Assembly: GCA_036570425.1 (NCBI GenBank)
Contig: DATCYF010000014.1
Location: 1-64,000 of the forward strand
Length of the DNA stretch: 64,000 nucleotides
Origin: Rhizorhapis sp036570425
Lineage (GTDB): Bacteria; Pseudomonadota; Alphaproteobacteria; Sphingomonadales; Sphingomonadaceae
Direction of reading: 5' to 3'
Part shown: positions 62,161-64,000 of the stretch, piece by piece
Layout of the letters: each line of letters starts with the position of its first letter
How positions within the stretch are numbered: the first letter of the stretch is position 1
The notes under the pieces: model-generated
Database searches by the model: none
What the model was told of the DNA's origin: nothing
Seen by the model: the letters and a program-made list of their open reading frames with translations, nothing else
Translations under genes and position numbers: made by a program

Positions 62161-63447
62161 ATGTCACTCTATCCCGCCAATCCGACCGGCCTTCCAGCGC
62201 GCCGTGCTGCCCTGAAGCTGTTAGACGCAGTGCTGCGGCGGGGCGAACCCCTGGAATCGGCGTTGCATGCGGCCACGCAGGGTTTGGGCCAGCGAGCGGA
62301 CCGGGCCTTGACCCACGCGATAGTGGCAGCCGTGTTGCGCTACATGCCCGATCTGGATGCTCTGATCGACGCAGCAACGCGCCAACCTCTCCCCGAAGAT
62401 GCCAAGGCGCGGGCGGTTCTGCGCATTGCGCTGGCACAGGCGCTAATCCTGAAAACCCCACCACACGCTGCCATATCCACCGCACTTCCTCTGGTCGACG
62501 GGGGACCGCGCAAGCTGGTGCATGGCGTATTTGGCACTGTCATGCGAAGCAGTGCGTCACTCCCCGACACTCCCACACTGCTCCCCGAAGTGGCTGAGCG
62601 CTGGTCCGCCCAATGGGGCACTGAAATGACAGAGGCCGCGGCAGAAGCGCTCGCCGCACCGCCAGCCATGGACCTGACATTGAAGGATGCAGGGACAACC
62701 CAGACCTGGGCCGAAACATTGGGCGGAACGAGCCTGCTGCCGGGTCATGTGCGGCTGAACGAAGCGATGGATGTAACAACGCTGCCCGGCTTTGCCGAAG
62801 GGGCTTGGTGGGTGCAGGACCTGGCGGCCTCCTTGCCCGCTCGCCTGCTAGGCGCTGGTGAGGGCAAAGACGTGCTTGACCTGTGTGCCGCGCCGGGGGG
62901 CAAAACGATGCAGCTTGCCGCCGCCGGTTGGCGCGTGACCGCTGTGGATCAATCGAGCAAGCGACTGGGACGTCTGGCCGCCAACCTGGCGCGGACAGAT
63001 CTTGCGGCTGAAACGCTCGCAGCCGATATACGCCATTGGGAACCTGCCGCGCCTGTAGACGCCATTTTGCTGGATGCACCATGCTCAGCCACAGGTATTT
63101 TCCGCCGCCATCCTGATGTGCTTCACCGCATTGGCAGCAGACAGATTGAAGAACGAGCGGAATTGCAGAAGGAGCTTCTCATTCGCGCTGCTTCATGGGT
63201 GAAACCCGGCGGGGTGCTGGTCTATGCCACCTGTTCGCTGGAACGGGCCGAAGGAGAAGAGCAGATTGAACCCTTGATAAGTGAGCGGGGCACCTTCGAC
63301 ATGGATAACATCGACCCCGTGGTTTTGCCTGCAGACGTGGCTCCTGCGGAACAGGGCTGGCTTCGCACCTTACCCTCCCTGCTTGCCGACAAGGGCCGGC
63401 TGGACGGGTTCTTCGTGGCGTGCCTGCGTAAGAAATACCCATCCTAA
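62161..63447 (+). CDS. rsmB: 16S rRNA (cytosine-967-C5) methyltransferase
   Basis: RsmB (428 residues) has an N-terminal NusB-like RNA-binding domain (about 15-140) and a C-terminal Rossmann methyltransferase: DLCAAPGGKTMQLAA for SAM binding, DAPCSATGIFRRHPD (motif IV cysteine) and YATCSLERAEGE (motif VI nucleophilic cysteine). It follows htpX by 75 bases on the same strand. Confidence 0.93.
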   Translation: MSLYPANPTGLPARRAALKLLDAVLRRGEPLESALHAATQGLGQRADRALTHAIVAAVLRYMPDLDALIDAATRQPLPEDAKARAVLRIALAQALILKTPPHAAISTALPLVDGGPRKLVHGVFGTVMRSSASLPDTPTLLPEVAERWSAQWGTEMTEAAAEALAAPPAMDLTLKDAGTTQTWAETLGGTSLLPGHVRLNEAMDVTTLPGFAEGAWWVQDLAASLPARLLGAGEGKDVLDLCAAPGGKTMQLAAAGWRVTAVDQSSKRLGRLAANLARTDLAAETLAADIRHWEPAAPVDAILLDAPCSATGIFRRHPDVLHRIGSRQIEERAELQKELLIRAASWVKPGGVLVYATCSLERAEGEEQIEPLISERGTFDMDNIDPVVLPADVAPAEQGWLRTLPSLLADKGRLDGFFVACLRKKYPS

Positions 63448-63519
63448 AAAGCGTCCGGGTCGCCAGATTTGCTTTTACGGGAGTTGCGAAGCTGACGGCC
63501 TGTGGCTAATGCCTTGGTG

Positions 63520-64000
63520 ATGCATAGCCCTGTCAAGATTGCCCCTTCCATTCTCTCCGCTGATTTCGCGCGCCTGGGCGAGGAAATTCGCGCCATTGAT
63601 GAGGCCGGGTGCGATTGGATCCATGTCGATGTCATGGACGGTCATTTCGTCCCCAATATTACCATCGGCCCGGCCGTGGTGAAGGCGCTTCGTCCGCATA
63701 CGGCCAAGCCCTTGGACGTCCATCTCATGATTTCGCCGGTGGACCAATATCTCGAAGCTTTTGCGGAGGCGGGCGCAGACATCATTACGGTTCATCCTGA
63801 AGCAGGGCCGCATGTCCACCGTACAGTCCAGCATATCAAGTCCCTGGGCAAGCAGGCGGGCGTGTCGCTCAATCCCGCCACCCCGGCCAAGATGCTGGAC
63901 TATCTCATCGAGGACATCGATCTGGTCCTCATCATGAGCGTCAATCCGGGCTTTGGCGGGCAGAGCTTCATCGAAAGCCAGCTTCGCAAGATCGAAGCCG
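63520..64000 (+). CDS. rpe: ribulose-phosphate 3-epimerase, truncated by the window edge
   Basis: The first 160 codons of Rpe are present, from an ATG at 63520. The family segments APSILSADFARLGEEI, DVMDGHFVPNITIGP, DVHLMISP, DIITVHPEAG and LIMSVNPGFGGQSFI are intact, covering most of the TIM-barrel active site. The C-terminal part lies beyond the window. The enzyme interconverts ribulose 5-phosphate and xylulose 5-phosphate. Confidence 0.95.
   Translation, partial: MHSPVKIAPSILSADFARLGEEIRAIDEAGCDWIHVDVMDGHFVPNITIGPAVVKALRPHTAKPLDVHLMISPVDQYLEAFAEAGADIITVHPEAGPHVHRTVQHIKSLGKQAGVSLNPATPAKMLDYLIEDIDLVLIMSVNPGFGGQSFIESQLRKIEA

Overview
The window is chromosomal DNA of an alphaproteobacterium, most probably a sphingomonad (Sphingobium, Novosphingobium or Sphingomonas type). 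This rests on the high density of TonB-dependent receptors, a COQ9-family gene, an SDHAF4-type succinate dehydrogenase assembly factor, GGAAC-N16-CGTT promoters typical of the alphaproteobacterial EcfG stress sigma factor, and many short-chain dehydrogenase, SnoaL/NTF2 and EthD-type catabolic genes. No species can be named from sequence reading alone.

Layout. 0-4.1 kb: an iron-uptake operon on the minus strand (siderophore receptor, PepSY membrane protein, small membrane protein) behind a Fur-like site, plus one more membrane protein. 4.5-8.4 kb: a YbbA/YbbP-like ABC exporter divergent from a TesA-like lipoprotein esterase. 8.7-15.2 kb: a stress-type region with an APC permease, two tandem exported methyltransferase lipoproteins, a short-chain dehydrogenase (SDR) and a large epimerase-SPW membrane fusion; two EcfG-like promoters lie here. 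15.4-20.2 kb: an accessory stretch with a Tat-exported amidohydrolase, a VOC protein, a cupin protein, a hydantoin-racemase relative and several gene relics (Abi_2 family, an internally deleted SDR, an unidentified fragment).

20.4-39.7 kb is the most unusual part. Two TonB-dependent receptors each head an operon containing an aminoglycoside-phosphotransferase-like (APH) kinase. There are four such kinases in two paralogous pairs, each pair with its own non-canonical catalytic loop. Around them are a CapA-fold phosphatase-like protein with a degenerate histidine motif, SnoaL-like and limonene-epoxide-hydrolase-like proteins, a quinone oxidoreductase, an SDR, an EthD protein and a stand-alone molybdopterin oxidoreductase. 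I read this as an uptake and phosphorylation-dependent catabolic or detoxification island for an unknown organic compound; the substrate is not deducible.

40.7-48.2 kb is a cobalamin-riboswitch-controlled salvage operon (btuB, a DUF1636 gene, cobT, cobC, cobS, cobD, cbiB, cobU) with overlapping start and stop codons at nearly every junction. 48.2-64 kb is core genome: ssb, feoB-feoA with a Fur-like site, coq9-like, ribH, a ribB fused to a helix-turn-helix domain, tRNA-Thr, gyrB, an L,D-transpeptidase, a DUF1214 protein, galU, sdhAF4, htpX, rsmB and a truncated rpe at the right edge.
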